Assembly (NCBI GenBank): GCA_964343305.1 | Contig: CAYFJO010000039.1 | Coordinates: 1 to 44,425 of the forward strand | Length of the DNA: 44,425 nucleotides | Origin: CAYFJO01 sp964343305 | GTDB taxonomy: Bacteria > Planctomycetota > Planctomycetia > Pirellulales > Pirellulaceae | Reading direction: 5' to 3' | Shown: positions 16,726 through 25,201 of the stretch, one piece after another | Position numbering within the stretch: the stretch's first letter is position 1 | Layout of the letters: every line of letters starts with the position of its first letter | Position numbers and translations under genes: made by a program | The notes under the pieces: model-generated | The model's database searches: none | What the model was told of the DNA's origin: nothing | What the model saw: only the letters and a program-made list of their open reading frames with translations

Positions 16726-17115
16726 TTACGTTTCGTTCAACTTTCGGTTGATGATTCGACGCAGTTCCTTAAGTTCATCGTCTTCGATCTTCTTGACGTC
16801 AAACAGCTTGAGCAGCACAGCGGACGTCGAGCCGTCAAAGACACGGTCAACCACATCACCCAACACACGCTGCGTCACTTCTTCTTCGCTGATCCGCGGC
16901 GAGAACAAGTACGTGTTGCCCTGCTTTCGCCGCTTGAGGTACTTCTTGTCGACCATCGTGTTGAGCGTCGTGATGACAGAAGTCTTGGCCAACTCACGTC
17001 CCTCATCGGCCAGCTCCGACTGAACATCCCGCGCCAACAGGGGCGACTGATGCCACAACACTTTCAGAATCAGCAATTCCAGTTCCGTTGGGTATTTCGA
17101 AGCGGGTCGGGCCAT
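16726..17115 (-). CDS. BlaI/MecI-family transcriptional repressor
   Basis: 129 residues with the BlaI/MecI winged-helix domain (PTELELLILKVLWHQSP, AKTSVITTLNTMVDKKYLKRRKQGNTYLFSP) and a C-terminal helical dimerisation arm that is the usual cleavage target (EEEVTQRVLGDVVDRVFDGS). It binds palindromic operators as a dimer and is released by a BlaR1-type peptidase, whose gene follows on the same strand. Two GTCTA-N6-TAGAC palindromes surround the promoter upstream and are the likely binding sites, so the pair is probably autoregulated. Confidence 0.93.
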   Translation of the reverse strand: MARPASKYPTELELLILKVLWHQSPLLARDVQSELADEGRELAKTSVITTLNTMVDKKYLKRRKQGNTYLFSPRISEEEVTQRVLGDVVDRVFDGSTSAVLLKLFDVKKIEDDELKELRRIINRKLNET

Positions 17116-17148
17116 TTCAGTTCTTCTTCGTGTGCGGCTAGAGGATGC

Positions 17149-17164
17149 GTCTAGTTTTATAGAC
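17149..17164. promoter_or_regulatory. Operator 1, GTCTA-N6-TAGAC
   Basis: Perfect 5-bp inverted half-sites separated by six bases, 34 bases upstream of the BlaI start. It overlaps the -10 box of the promoter for that gene, as expected of a repressor site. Confidence 0.75.
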
Positions 17165-17191
17165 GATATCGCAACGTGGAGCGTTTGTCAA
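17163..17191 (-). promoter_or_regulatory. Promoter of the BlaI/BlaR1-like operon
   Basis: On the minus strand a perfect -35 box TTGACA (17186-17191) is followed at 17 bases by TATCGT (17163-17168), a four-of-six match to TATAAT. It lies exactly between two identical palindromes. Position and spacing suit a vegetative promoter repressed by BlaI. Confidence 0.7.
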
Positions 17192-17199
17192 CGAGAAAT

Positions 17200-17215
17200 G
17201 TCTATAAAATTAGAC
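17200..17215. promoter_or_regulatory. Operator 2, GTCTA-N6-TAGAC
   Basis: The same half-sites as operator 1, with an AT-only spacer, 51 bases away centre to centre and just upstream of the -35 box. Two copies so placed support cooperative repression by BlaI dimers. Confidence 0.75.
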
Positions 17216-17609
17216 GCCGTTAAGAGTTGGCCTGCGGGGAAGAGAATTCACAGTTCAACCTTCACTATCGATCCCGCGTCATCCTCCTATCCGCGGCCCC
17301 GCGCCTCGACAGCAGCATGCTCGCTTTGAATTCTTCTCGAAACATCAGCCTCCCTCACATTCGCGGTCTGCTCTGCCTGCTGCGCGTTGCCCTCCCAGAG
17401 CCGTCGCCACTGAGCCAATCATCACCACCGTCTCTCAACGCCGCTGCGAATTCCACCACACCAGCTTGTTGCGCACCCTCGCGACACGTTACACTGCCAT
17501 CGGTTAACTTCGTCAGCGCGATTGAAATCGCATAACCGACATTTTCCACGAAGCGGCAAACTTCAACGCCCAATCTACCCGTCAGAAGACTGCCGGAGAT
17601 GGATATTCG
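17216..17609. other. Gene-free interval
   Basis: About 390 bases between the BlaI promoter and the next plus-strand gene. Short ORFs exist but none has a ribosome binding site or family-like protein. I see no clear repeat or RNA structure. Confidence 0.5.
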
Positions 17610-18506
17610 TTGGGCGGCAAAATCCTGAAACTCGCCGTGAAATACCGACCCCTGTTTCTCGCAGCAATTCTCACCACTGTCGTGGCGGTGTTTGTCGCGT
17701 TTTACGTAACGCGTCCGACACCACTTTACACTCAGATCGTCTTTGGGCCTAACGAAAGCACTCGTCTTTGGTTCATTGCAAGGGGACTGCATCTATATAT
17801 GGATCGTGATGCCAGTGACGGCGTACAACCGACCGAATATTTGGGTAAGGTCAAAGCAAAACTGCCTTTGGATATCACAACGTCTGACGGGAAAACGGTA
17901 TATCAGAACATCTCAATCAGTCTGCTGTTGGTTCCAGAAGCCGTGAGCGATGACAGACCACAAGAGCTGGTTGTAGATGTCGATATCAACGGGATGGCCC
18001 GATTCAGCCAATATGGATTTGCAAACATGGTCGATCATCCGGGCCTAGCCGCAACCTTACATGTCGACGGTCCCTTAAAGATGCGACTACGCGAGCACGG
18101 TCTGCCCTGTCGCCTCATAGCGAACGGAGAACCGACGGATGTCTGTGTTGATGTGAGCACAATTGATCCAGATGGCCGCGGTGGGATGATGGTGTATTCC
18201 AGTGATCGTCGCGATCGTTCCGTACGAGCGTTTCCAGAAGACGTAACTCCCGTGCTGGAGGTCGCGTTTCCTTCCAAGGTTCCTGGCAGCTCCCCTATAA
18301 GACAACGATTTACACTCGACGAGTTTTGCTGAGGTCCCTTGTTTCACGGCCCCGTGCGGGTCCCAAGTCAAGCTGGCCTTGGCACTGCAATAGCCACTAT
18401 TTCGTTTGATGCGTGGAAGGGCCGCTCCGTTGTCCCGATCACGATTGAAATGCCGATTGTCCAACCGGACTCCCAAACGGCTGAGCCACCAACCGAGACT
18501 GAGTAG
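17610..18506 (+). pseudogene. Membrane-anchored protein of unknown function, interrupted by an in-frame TGA
   Basis: From a TTG at 17610 (GGAG at 17595-17598; a GTG at 17637 is an alternative) the frame encodes a basic N-terminus and one membrane helix (FLAAILTTVVAVFVAFY), then an extracytoplasmic region of beta character. A TGA at 18330-18332 ends it after 240 residues. The same frame continues for 57 sense codons to TAG at 18504 with clearly protein-like sequence (GLGTAIATISFDAWKG, VVPITIEMPI), and I recall similar ends in planctomycete proteins. So the gene was about 298 codons and now carries a nonsense codon, or the base is miscalled. I do not know its function. The TGA follows a Cys codon. 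Confidence 0.7.
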
Positions 18507-18574
18507 CCGCCTATGCGGTGAATCGGAGACACCTTTCCGGCGATTCAAGCGGTTAAACTGATGGAACGGTTTTC

Positions 18575-18610
18575 GGGGAGGCGGGTCGGTTCCTGATGGT
18601 CCGCCGCCCC
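18575..18610. repeat. GC-rich hairpin between convergent genes
   Basis: GGGGAGGCGG (18575-18584) and CCGCCGCCCC (18601-18610) form a 10-bp stem with one mismatch and a 16-base loop. It sits between the plus-strand gene ending at 18506 and the minus-strand gene ending at 18700. It could act as a two-way terminator or be a dispersed repeat. Confidence 0.4.
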
Positions 18611-18699
18611 GTTACCTTGGTCGTGCATGACTGCCAGCACAATTCTCGTGTTGAAGCTCATCTTTGTCTCACTCTGTTATGACGGGGCCACGTGGAGCG

Positions 18700-21600
18700 T
18701 TACTGATCCGGAATCGTGTCGCGGTCCACTCGGTCTCGTTCTTTGTCGATCTGCCTGCGCATGAAATCGCGCAGTCGCACGCGGGTTTGGAAGTAGGTAC
18801 TTTGTTCGAAACGCAGGTTGTTGCGTTTGAAGACTAGCCGATCGACGTTCAGCGACAGGTCACAGTCAAACCGCACCAGAATGGATTCGCTGGTTGCTCC
18901 ACCGCCGTCGGGATTGACGTGTGACAGGCCCCACGTGATTCCGCGGCCGTCTCCGTCGGAGGCGAAGGCGTCAGGGACGAACGGACCCGGAGCGACGGGC
19001 GGTACCTGAATCATCGACACGACCTCAAAGTTCTCGCCGTCCGGCGCGAACTGGATGGTGTTCTTCTCCGGGCCGTCCAGGGCAACAAGCGCGGCGACTC
19101 CGCCTTTCCAGGGCCACATACAGGTCTCGTGACCGGAGTTGATCACAGGGTTGAGTTTCGACGGGACAAACGGCCCCAGCGGATGGTCGGCGAAAGAGAC
19201 TCCCTGCATGCGCAGCACGTACTCGTCGCCTGTTTCCCGCGGCGCTCCCTTGTAATACATCAGGATCCTGTTGTTGACGACCAGCAGATACGGATCGTTG
19301 ATCTTGATGTTGTTCCAGGAAGCTTCCGGGCCGGGTTCGATCACCGGCTCTTCGCGCAGCGTCCACGGGCCGTCCGGAGAATCGGCAACCGCAGCCATCA
19401 CGGGGCAGTACGCAGATCGTCCCACCATTGGACTGTAAGCCTGGAAGTACAGGTAATACTCTCCTTTCCACATCAGAATGTCCGGCGTGCAGATCGAGCG
19501 GTAACCTTGAATTGGTTTTTCAGGACGTTTGACCGCGAGACCCTGTTCCGTCCACGAATAACCGTCTTCGCTGGTCGCGTACCAGATGTCGGCCAGATCC
19601 CAGTCCGTCGCGGGAATGGTTTCCGTCGCCTTCTCCAGGCCGACGGGAGCAGCCGCAGTTCGTCGGCAGGTGTACCACACGTAGTATTTCCCACCGACGC
19701 GAATCACCTTCGTCGGGTCCCGGCGCGATACATTCGGCTCGTGCTTCAGCCCCTTGAGCGGCAAGTATTTGAAGTTGCTGTATAACTCGTTGCCACGATC
19801 CTCGTGCGGGTTCCAGCGATCCCACATTCGCGCCCAGGCGGCGCTGAGCTGGCGATCCTTTGGCTTTTCCAAAGGCATAATCGCTGGGAACGCTTTGGTA
19901 GGACGGGCACTCTTGCCCGTCGCCGGGAGTCGCGCAGGAGTGCCCGACCTACTACGAACGGCTGAGTCGCCCGTGTACATGACCGTGTCGGTGTCGAGCT
20001 TCTCCCGCCCGCGGCGGATCTGTCGATCCAGGTGATCGGGTAATCGCACTCTTTTCTGGAAGTAAGTCTGCTGGTCGAACCTCAGGTTGTTGTTCTTCAT
20101 CACCCGGCGATCGACATCCAGCGACAGATCGCAATCAAACCGCGCGAGGATCGAGTGCGCGTTCGCCGCCCCGCCGTCCGGATTGATATGACACAATCCC
20201 CATGTGATGCCTCGACCGTTGCCGTTGTCGGCAAACGCGTCGGGGACAAACGGGCCGGGCGCAATCGGCGGGATCTGCAACAGCGACTTCACTTCGAAGT
20301 TGATTCCGTCCGGTGCGAACTGAACGGTGTTCTTTTCCGGACCGTCCAGACTGACGATCGCGGCAACGCCGTCTTTCCAGGGAAAGAAGCAGGTCTCGTG
20401 TCCTGAGTTGATCACCGGGTTCAACGGCGATTTGGTGAATGGACCCAGCGGATGCTCCGCGATGGCCACACCCTGCGCGCGAACCAATGTGCCGTCGTTC
20501 CCGTGTTTACCGGGCGAACCCTTGTAATAAAGGTAAATCCTGTCCCGATAAACGATGGGCCAGGGATCGTGAATCGCGTTGGAATCCCATTCGCCTTCCT
20601 CGCCAAAATCAACAACGACTCTCCCCAGTGGCCGCCAAGGGCCATCGGACGAGTCGGCCTGGGCAACCGTTGTCGCCGCTCGATCACCTTTCAGGCCGGG
20701 AATCTCGTTGAATCCCTGATAGTACAGATAGAACTTGCCGCCCCACGCCAGGATGTCAGGAGTGGAAACGCTCCGCCAGCCGTATTCACCTTTCGCCGGT
20801 CGCCGAATCGCCGGCACTTGCTCTTCCCAGGTGAATCCATCTTTACTGGTGGCGTACCAGACTTCGCAAAGGTCCCAGTCGAAGGACGGCGTCACTTCGT
20901 CCGCCTGTTGCGGACCTGACGGTGGATGCACCGTGTCGCGCCGCGTGTACCAGACGTAATACGTTCCGTCGATCTTCAACACCTTCGACGGATCGCGTCG
21001 CGAAACGTTGCCTTCGTACGACAGACCTTTCAGCGGCGAGTACTTGAAGTTGCTGTACAGCTCGTTGCCGCGGTCTTCGTGTGGATTCCAGACGTCGTAC
21101 AACCGCTGCATCGCCGCACTGAGCGGCCGGTCCGTGGGCTTGACTTGAGGAATCACAGCGGGAAACGGAATTGCCTTGTGGGCAGGACGTTTTTCGATGG
21201 CGACGAAGTACGCACCGCGCTGTCTGCCGCTTGCGGCGTCCGTCAGCCATGTCTGCAATTGTACCCGTCTTTTGGTCAGCTCCACAACGAACGTCACCGA
21301 GGAGGCACCTGGATTGATCTTCAACGTTTGATCGACGTCGCCAATCTGAAGCCTCGCCCGATTTGCACCGATCGGTGCCGATGCGTCCTTCGGAAACCGG
21401 GACAGGCGGATTGCGTAGCGGCCTGAACTGAGAATCTCGACCGGCCAGAAACCGTTGATAAAAAGGTCGTCATCGCTGAGCTGCTCGGTCTTCCAGATCA
21501 CCTGACCGTCGGTCGGATGCCAGTCGCGCACGGTGAATCTGGTCGGATTCTCATCGGGTGCGCCGATTTGAAACCGAGCGTAAGCACCGTCGTGTCGATA

Positions 21601-22947
21601 GACGTCGGCATAGTGCTTCTGGTACACCGCGAAGAGTTCATCGGCGACCGTGGTGTTCTTCGACGCGACATCACGCTGTTGACCTGGGTCGGTGCCGATG
21701 TCGTACAGCTTGCCATTGACCAGACGCCATTTCTCGGTCAGGACGGCGTATTGAGGGTATCGGGTTCGCGCCGCAGGTTTTCGGATCAACTCCGGCCGGT
21801 CTCCCTGCCGCTCGATGAACAGCGTACGGTCCGGCCAATCAGTTGCCTTCTGAACAAGCAAAGGTGCGATGCTCTGACCATCGAAAGCGACCTCGCGGGG
21901 GCTCTTCAATCCGCAGAGATCGATCAGCGTTGGCAGCCAGTCTCGATGTGACGTGAGTTGATTGACCGCGTGCCCGGCCTTCAGCTTCCCGGGCCAGCGC
22001 ACGAAACAAGCCACTCGATGGCCGCCGTCATACACGGAAGTCTTCTTCCCTCGCATGCCTGCGTTGAAGCCAGCATGCGACTCACCCGCCGAGGCTGCTC
22101 CTGTCGCCGATCCGTTATCGCCCATGAAGATCACAAGCGTGTCGCGTTCGAGGCCGCACTGGTTCAGCGATTCGAGCAGTCGTCCGAGGTTCTCATCGAA
22201 ATTCGCGATCATGCCGTAGAACTTCGCACGCTTCTCAGCATGGCCCTGGGCCGCGAACGGAGCGGAATACTTTTCCGCCACCGTAAAAGGACCGTGCATG
22301 GCGTTCAGCGCGAGGTAAACGAAGAACGGTTTTCCCGCATCACCGCTGCCGGGCTGGGCGATGAACCGCATCGCCTCGCGGAAGAACACGTCGGTGCAAT
22401 AGCCGTGAAACTTCTTTGGTTGCCCGTTGTGGTAATACGTATCGTCGAAAAAATCGTTGCCCGCCGGATTGCCGATCTCGTCCACGCCACCTGCCCGGTG
22501 ACAGACGACTTCCTGAAAGCCTCGAGCCCCGGGAGCGTACGGCCAGGCATCGCCCAGGTGCCACTTGCCAAACATGCCCGTACGATATTCCGAAGCGGTG
22601 AAGACGTCGGCCATCGTGACTTCGTCGGCATTCAGCAATTGGCGACCTTCGGTCACCGTCCAGGCCCCCACGCGACTGCAGTAGCGGCCGGTCATCAATG
22701 CGGCCCGCGTGGGTGTGCAAACCGGATCAACATGATAGTCCTTCAGTTGAACGCTCTCGGCAGCCAGTCGGTCCAGGTTGGGTGTCTTCAGCCACGGATT
22801 GCCATGACAGGCCATGTCCCCGTAACCCTGGTCGTCTGTAACAATCAGAACGACATTCGGGTGATTTGATTCGTTGGCGCGGCTTGCAGGCGGCGCAATA
22901 GAAAAGGCGGTCAGGAGCAACGCGATTGCTTGAACGTTGTGTTTCAT
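18700..22947 (-). CDS. Secreted sulfatase fused to two GH117-like beta-propeller domains
   Basis: 1415 residues with a signal peptide (1-24). Residues 30 to about 450 are a type I sulfatase: TDDQGYGDM, the formylglycine motif CTPTR (Cys77-Arg81), GKWHLGD and MGDNGS. After a small beta domain come two related repeats, about 597-985 and 1021-1405. Each has NVSRRDP, YYVWYT, TPDI with YYLY/YLYYQ, a DP turn (794 and about 1217), NPVINSGHETC and KNTxQFAPDG. These blocks fit GH117 (alpha-1,3-L-neoagarooligosaccharide hydrolase), a five-bladed propeller family; GH43-type relatives are the alternative. The enzyme could remove sulfate and then terminal 3,6-anhydro-L-galactose. The linker holds a DNA palindrome. 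GAGGTG precedes the ATG. It follows an enolase-superfamily gene by 15 bases, in an operon. Confidence 0.85.
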   Translation of the reverse strand: MKHNVQAIALLLTAFSIAPPASRANESNHPNVVLIVTDDQGYGDMACHGNPWLKTPNLDRLAAESVQLKDYHVDPVCTPTRAALMTGRYCSRVGAWTVTEGRQLLNADEVTMADVFTASEYRTGMFGKWHLGDAWPYAPGARGFQEVVCHRAGGVDEIGNPAGNDFFDDTYYHNGQPKKFHGYCTDVFFREAMRFIAQPGSGDAGKPFFVYLALNAMHGPFTVAEKYSAPFAAQGHAEKRAKFYGMIANFDENLGRLLESLNQCGLERDTLVIFMGDNGSATGAASAGESHAGFNAGMRGKKTSVYDGGHRVACFVRWPGKLKAGHAVNQLTSHRDWLPTLIDLCGLKSPREVAFDGQSIAPLLVQKATDWPDRTLFIERQGDRPELIRKPAARTRYPQYAVLTEKWRLVNGKLYDIGTDPGQQRDVASKNTTVADELFAVYQKHYADVYRHDGAYARFQIGAPDENPTRFTVRDWHPTDGQVIWKTEQLSDDDLFINGFWPVEILSSGRYAIRLSRFPKDASAPIGANRARLQIGDVDQTLKINPGASSVTFVVELTKRRVQLQTWLTDAASGRQRGAYFVAIEKRPAHKAIPFPAVIPQVKPTDRPLSAAMQRLYDVWNPHEDRGNELYSNFKYSPLKGLSYEGNVSRRDPSKVLKIDGTYYVWYTRRDTVHPPSGPQQADEVTPSFDWDLCEVWYATSKDGFTWEEQVPAIRRPAKGEYGWRSVSTPDILAWGGKFYLYYQGFNEIPGLKGDRAATTVAQADSSDGPWRPLGRVVVDFGEEGEWDSNAIHDPWPIVYRDRIYLYYKGSPGKHGNDGTLVRAQGVAIAEHPLGPFTKSPLNPVINSGHETCFFPWKDGVAAIVSLDGPEKNTVQFAPDGINFEVKSLLQIPPIAPGPFVPDAFADNGNGRGITWGLCHINPDGGAANAHSILARFDCDLSLDVDRRVMKNNNLRFDQQTYFQKRVRLPDHLDRQIRRGREKLDTDTVMYTGDSAVRSRSGTPARLPATGKSARPTKAFPAIMPLEKPKDRQLSAAWARMWDRWNPHEDRGNELYSNFKYLPLKGLKHEPNVSRRDPTKVIRVGGKYYVWYTCRRTAAAPVGLEKATETIPATDWDLADIWYATSEDGYSWTEQGLAVKRPEKPIQGYRSICTPDILMWKGEYYLYFQAYSPMVGRSAYCPVMAAVADSPDGPWTLREEPVIEPGPEASWNNIKINDPYLLVVNNRILMYYKGAPRETGDEYVLRMQGVSFADHPLGPFVPSKLNPVINSGHETCMWPWKGGVAALVALDGPEKNTIQFAPDGENFEVVSMIQVPPVAPGPFVPDAFASDGDGRGITWGLSHVNPDGGGATSESILVRFDCDLSLNVDRLVFKRNNLRFEQSTYFQTRVRLRDFMRRQIDKERDRVDRDTIPDQ
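19898..19952. repeat. REP-like palindrome in the linker between GH117 repeats
   Basis: GTAGGACGGGCAC (19898-19910) pairs with GTGCCCGACCTAC (19940-19952) with one mismatch, within a longer GC-rich inverted repeat. It encodes the low-complexity linker near residues 999-1018 of the sulfatase-GH117 protein, between the two propellers. The GTAGGACGG start is shared with the repeat at 31807. Confidence 0.7.
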
Positions 22948-22962
22948 TATCGCACCTCAGTA

Positions 22963-24060
22963 TCAGTGAAATGGAACCCGATGCCGCGAGATGTTCTCCC
23001 AATCGATTTCGACGCCGTGGCCTGGGCGATCCGACACGTACGCGTAGCCGTCCCTGATTTCGAGCGGGTGAATCAGGAAGTCGTCGAGACGAAACGCGTG
23101 AATCTCCAGCAGCGATGCATTGGAGATGGCAGCCAGGCAATTGACGTGCATCTCCTGAATGCCGTGCGTTGTCAGACGGCGATTGTATGCCTCGGCAATA
23201 TGTGCCACTTTCAATAGCGCCGTGATGCCGCCGAGATTTGATATGTCGGCATCCGGGAACGACACACCACCTTCGGCAATCATTTGGCGGAACTCGTAAA
23301 CCGAATGCAGGTTTTCGCCCGTAGCGACCGGGATCGGTCCTTCGGTCTCGATGCGACAATGGCCTTCGACGTCGTCGGGAATCGTCGGTTCTTCGATCCA
23401 GTAGAGGTCATACGGCTCAAAGGCGCGAACCGCGCGAAGTGCTTTCTCGACACTCCACTTCATGTTCACGTCCACCATCAGCTTTATGTCGGGCCCGATG
23501 AACTCCCGCACTGCCGCGATACGCTCACACTCTTCGGAGATCGAGTCGCGGCCGATCTTGATCTTGATCGCCCGCAGCCCGGCACCAAGAAAGCCCTGCG
23601 TCTGCTCCAGCAACTGGTCGATAGTCATGTCAAAGTCGATGCCGCCGCCGTACGCCTCGACCCTGTTGTCGTGACCGCCGAGAAACCGCCACAACGGTTC
23701 GTTGGCCAGCCGAGCTTTCAGATCCCACAGCGCGGTATCGATCGCCGACAAGCCAAAGATCGCGATCCCGCTACGACCGACATAGTGCAGCGCCCACCAC
23801 ATCTTCTGCCACAACTGCTCGATGCGACGCGGATCCTCGCCAATCAGCAGCGGAGCCAGGTTGTCGTTGATCAGCGTGGCGATCGACGTGCCGCCGACCT
23901 GGCCCACGCTGTAGGTGTAACCCATGCCGGTCGCGTCGTCGTCCGTCGTGATGCGGACGACAATCAACGAGAAATCTCTTTGCACTCCATGAATGGCATC
24001 CGCCATCGGCCTGGAGAGCGGAATGTGGTAAAGCTCGGTTTCGACCGCTGCGATTTTCAC
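22963..24060 (-). CDS. Mandelate racemase-type enolase-superfamily enzyme, possibly anhydrogalactonate cycloisomerase
   Basis: 365 residues from a GTG at 24060, with AGGTGA about ten bases ahead. The full active site of the mandelate racemase subgroup is present: Lys166-X-Lys168, metal ligands Asp197 (VDVN), Glu223 (WIEEP) and Glu249 (ATGEN), and the Asp272/His299 dyad (DADISN, TTHG). Such enzymes racemise or dehydrate acid sugars. The next gene, 15 bases on, carries GH117-like domains, which in agar degraders release 3,6-anhydro-L-galactose. Its oxidised form is opened by the enolase-superfamily 3,6-anhydro-L-galactonate cycloisomerase (ACI), and the N-terminal pattern HYVGRSGIA and AYGGGID is, to my memory, ACI-like. 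The family is firm. The ACI role is inference from context; galactarate or mandelate-type activity remains possible. Confidence 0.85.
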   Translation of the reverse strand: MKIAAVETELYHIPLSRPMADAIHGVQRDFSLIVVRITTDDDATGMGYTYSVGQVGGTSIATLINDNLAPLLIGEDPRRIEQLWQKMWWALHYVGRSGIAIFGLSAIDTALWDLKARLANEPLWRFLGGHDNRVEAYGGGIDFDMTIDQLLEQTQGFLGAGLRAIKIKIGRDSISEECERIAAVREFIGPDIKLMVDVNMKWSVEKALRAVRAFEPYDLYWIEEPTIPDDVEGHCRIETEGPIPVATGENLHSVYEFRQMIAEGGVSFPDADISNLGGITALLKVAHIAEAYNRRLTTHGIQEMHVNCLAAISNASLLEIHAFRLDDFLIHPLEIRDGYAYVSDRPGHGVEIDWENISRHRVPFH

Positions 24061-24085
24061 TGGATTTGTTCACCTGTAAGTGTAG

Positions 24086-24141
24086 CCACGCTTGCCGAGA
24101 GCGTGGGCATTCGCGTGACGTCACACCGTCGCCAGACGGTG
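24086..24141. repeat. Pair of small hairpins, REP-like
   Basis: CCACGCT/AGCGTGG (24086-24092 and 24100-24106) and CACCGTC/GACGGTG (24124-24130 and 24135-24141) are two perfect 7-bp stems upstream of the enolase-superfamily gene. The second contains GTCGCCAGAC, also found at 44039. They look like a dispersed palindromic repeat and not a promoter element. Confidence 0.55.
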
Positions 24142-24409
24142 GGCACATTCCGGCTAATCCGACGCTCTGGCGAGCATTGCTATTGTGTACCGATCTGTCT
24201 TCTCCGCAAGATCATACGGCGCAGCGGTCGAGCCGAACCACAAGCGACCGGGCCCTCGATCGCGTGTCGCGGATCGATGGGAGCGAAACCACGCGGCACG
24301 ACTTGCGGTATCGCGCGGCGAACGCAATGAGCCAAGCGAGACGGATCGACAGAAGTCGGAGTGTCTCCATAGTACCGAAACCCGCCGACGAAGTGGCGAC
24401 AACCGTCGC

Positions 24410-24880
24410 GAACCTGTCGAGCCGCGTTTCTCCCTCGCTTACAAGAGTGTGGGCAATCCAGCAGTCGAAGGGACTCACCGCTCCGGTCATTGTCCGTAAC
24501 CGGATCTATCTGGCAGACAAGCAGACAAGCAAAGGTGCCGGGTATTTTGCCTCGATCTGGAGAGTGGCTATGAACTGTGGTCCCACACTTCCGGGGGAAC
24601 GGTCAGTTCACCACCCACCTACAGCAAGGGCTTCCTGGTCTTCGGGTCAAGGGACGGGACGGTTTCTGCGCTTCAAGCTGGAACGGGCCGGCTGATCTGG
24701 AGGTCCCACACCGCAAAAGACGCCCGGTTTCGTGGAAACGACCGGCGCATTGGCTCGGTGCTTCCCGTGCATGGATCGGTGTTGGTTGAAAATAACCGTG
24801 TCGTTTTCGCCGCTGGAAAGAATGCGTATCTGGATTCCGGTGTGTTCTTTTATGCTCTGACGGCGTGCCGAAAGACGATT
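24410..24880 (+). pseudogene. Remnant of a PQQ-like beta-propeller protein
   Basis: Two plus-strand frames, read in succession, give a recognisable fragment of a PQQ/BamB-like beta-propeller. The first gives VWAIQQSKGLTAPVIVRNRIYLADKQ. After a frame change near 24550 the second gives CLDLESGYELWSHTSGG, FLVFGSRDGTVSALQAGTG, VLPVHGSVLVENNRVVFAAG and FFYAL. These are canonical blade sequences (xLWxxxxGG, GSRDGxVxAL, VxFAAG). There is no start codon, no intact N- or C-terminus and one frameshift, so it is a decayed gene. The stretch 24142-24409 before it shows no recognisable coding signal. Confidence 0.75.
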
Positions 24881-25039
24881 CCCAAACAAAGCAGGCGGAA
24901 TGAATGGTTTGATGTTCGCTCGAAGGAACCCATCATGACACCGACAGTACGTTATATGTTAACCAATGTCGGACGTTGAGACTGGCACATCCGAACGAAA
25001 GGATGAACAAGACCTGGTGCGAGGTCCTTTCTGCGAAGC

Positions 25040-25135
25040 GATCCGCATCCCGTGTTCAGCGCCGATGGCAAGCGCATCTACTACAACGTCAGCGACGGCG
25101 AGTTCACCCGGCTCTTCGTTGCGGAGATCAATTAG
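25040..25135 (+). pseudogene. C-terminal remnant of a TolB-like propeller protein
   Basis: A 31-codon tail (DPHPVFSADGKRIYYNVSDG... then TRLFVAEIN and TAG at 25133-25135) matches the last blade of a TolB/WD40-like propeller, as in oligogalacturonide-lyase-like or Tol-Pal proteins. The frame is not supported upstream, although a shifted frame (AHPNERMNKTW) just before it may belong to the same gene. It is a relic beside the PQQ-like remnant, in a 1.1-kb stretch of decayed sequence. Confidence 0.55.
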
Positions 25136-25201
25136 ATTAGGCTAGTCCTTTGTCAACTCTCAATTTTGGGATCGTGTGCCACTGGCTCAATATGTTGGAG
25201 A

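Noticed and set aside
18330..18370. Possible selenocysteine insertion at the TGA after a Cys codon
   Set aside because: Only a short CACG-GCCC-CGTG stem follows, with no convincing bacterial SECIS, and the TGA is not at a known redox motif.
23284..24330. A 348-codon plus-strand open frame over the ACI-like gene
   Set aside because: It is antisense to an enzyme with a complete active site and has no ribosome binding site.
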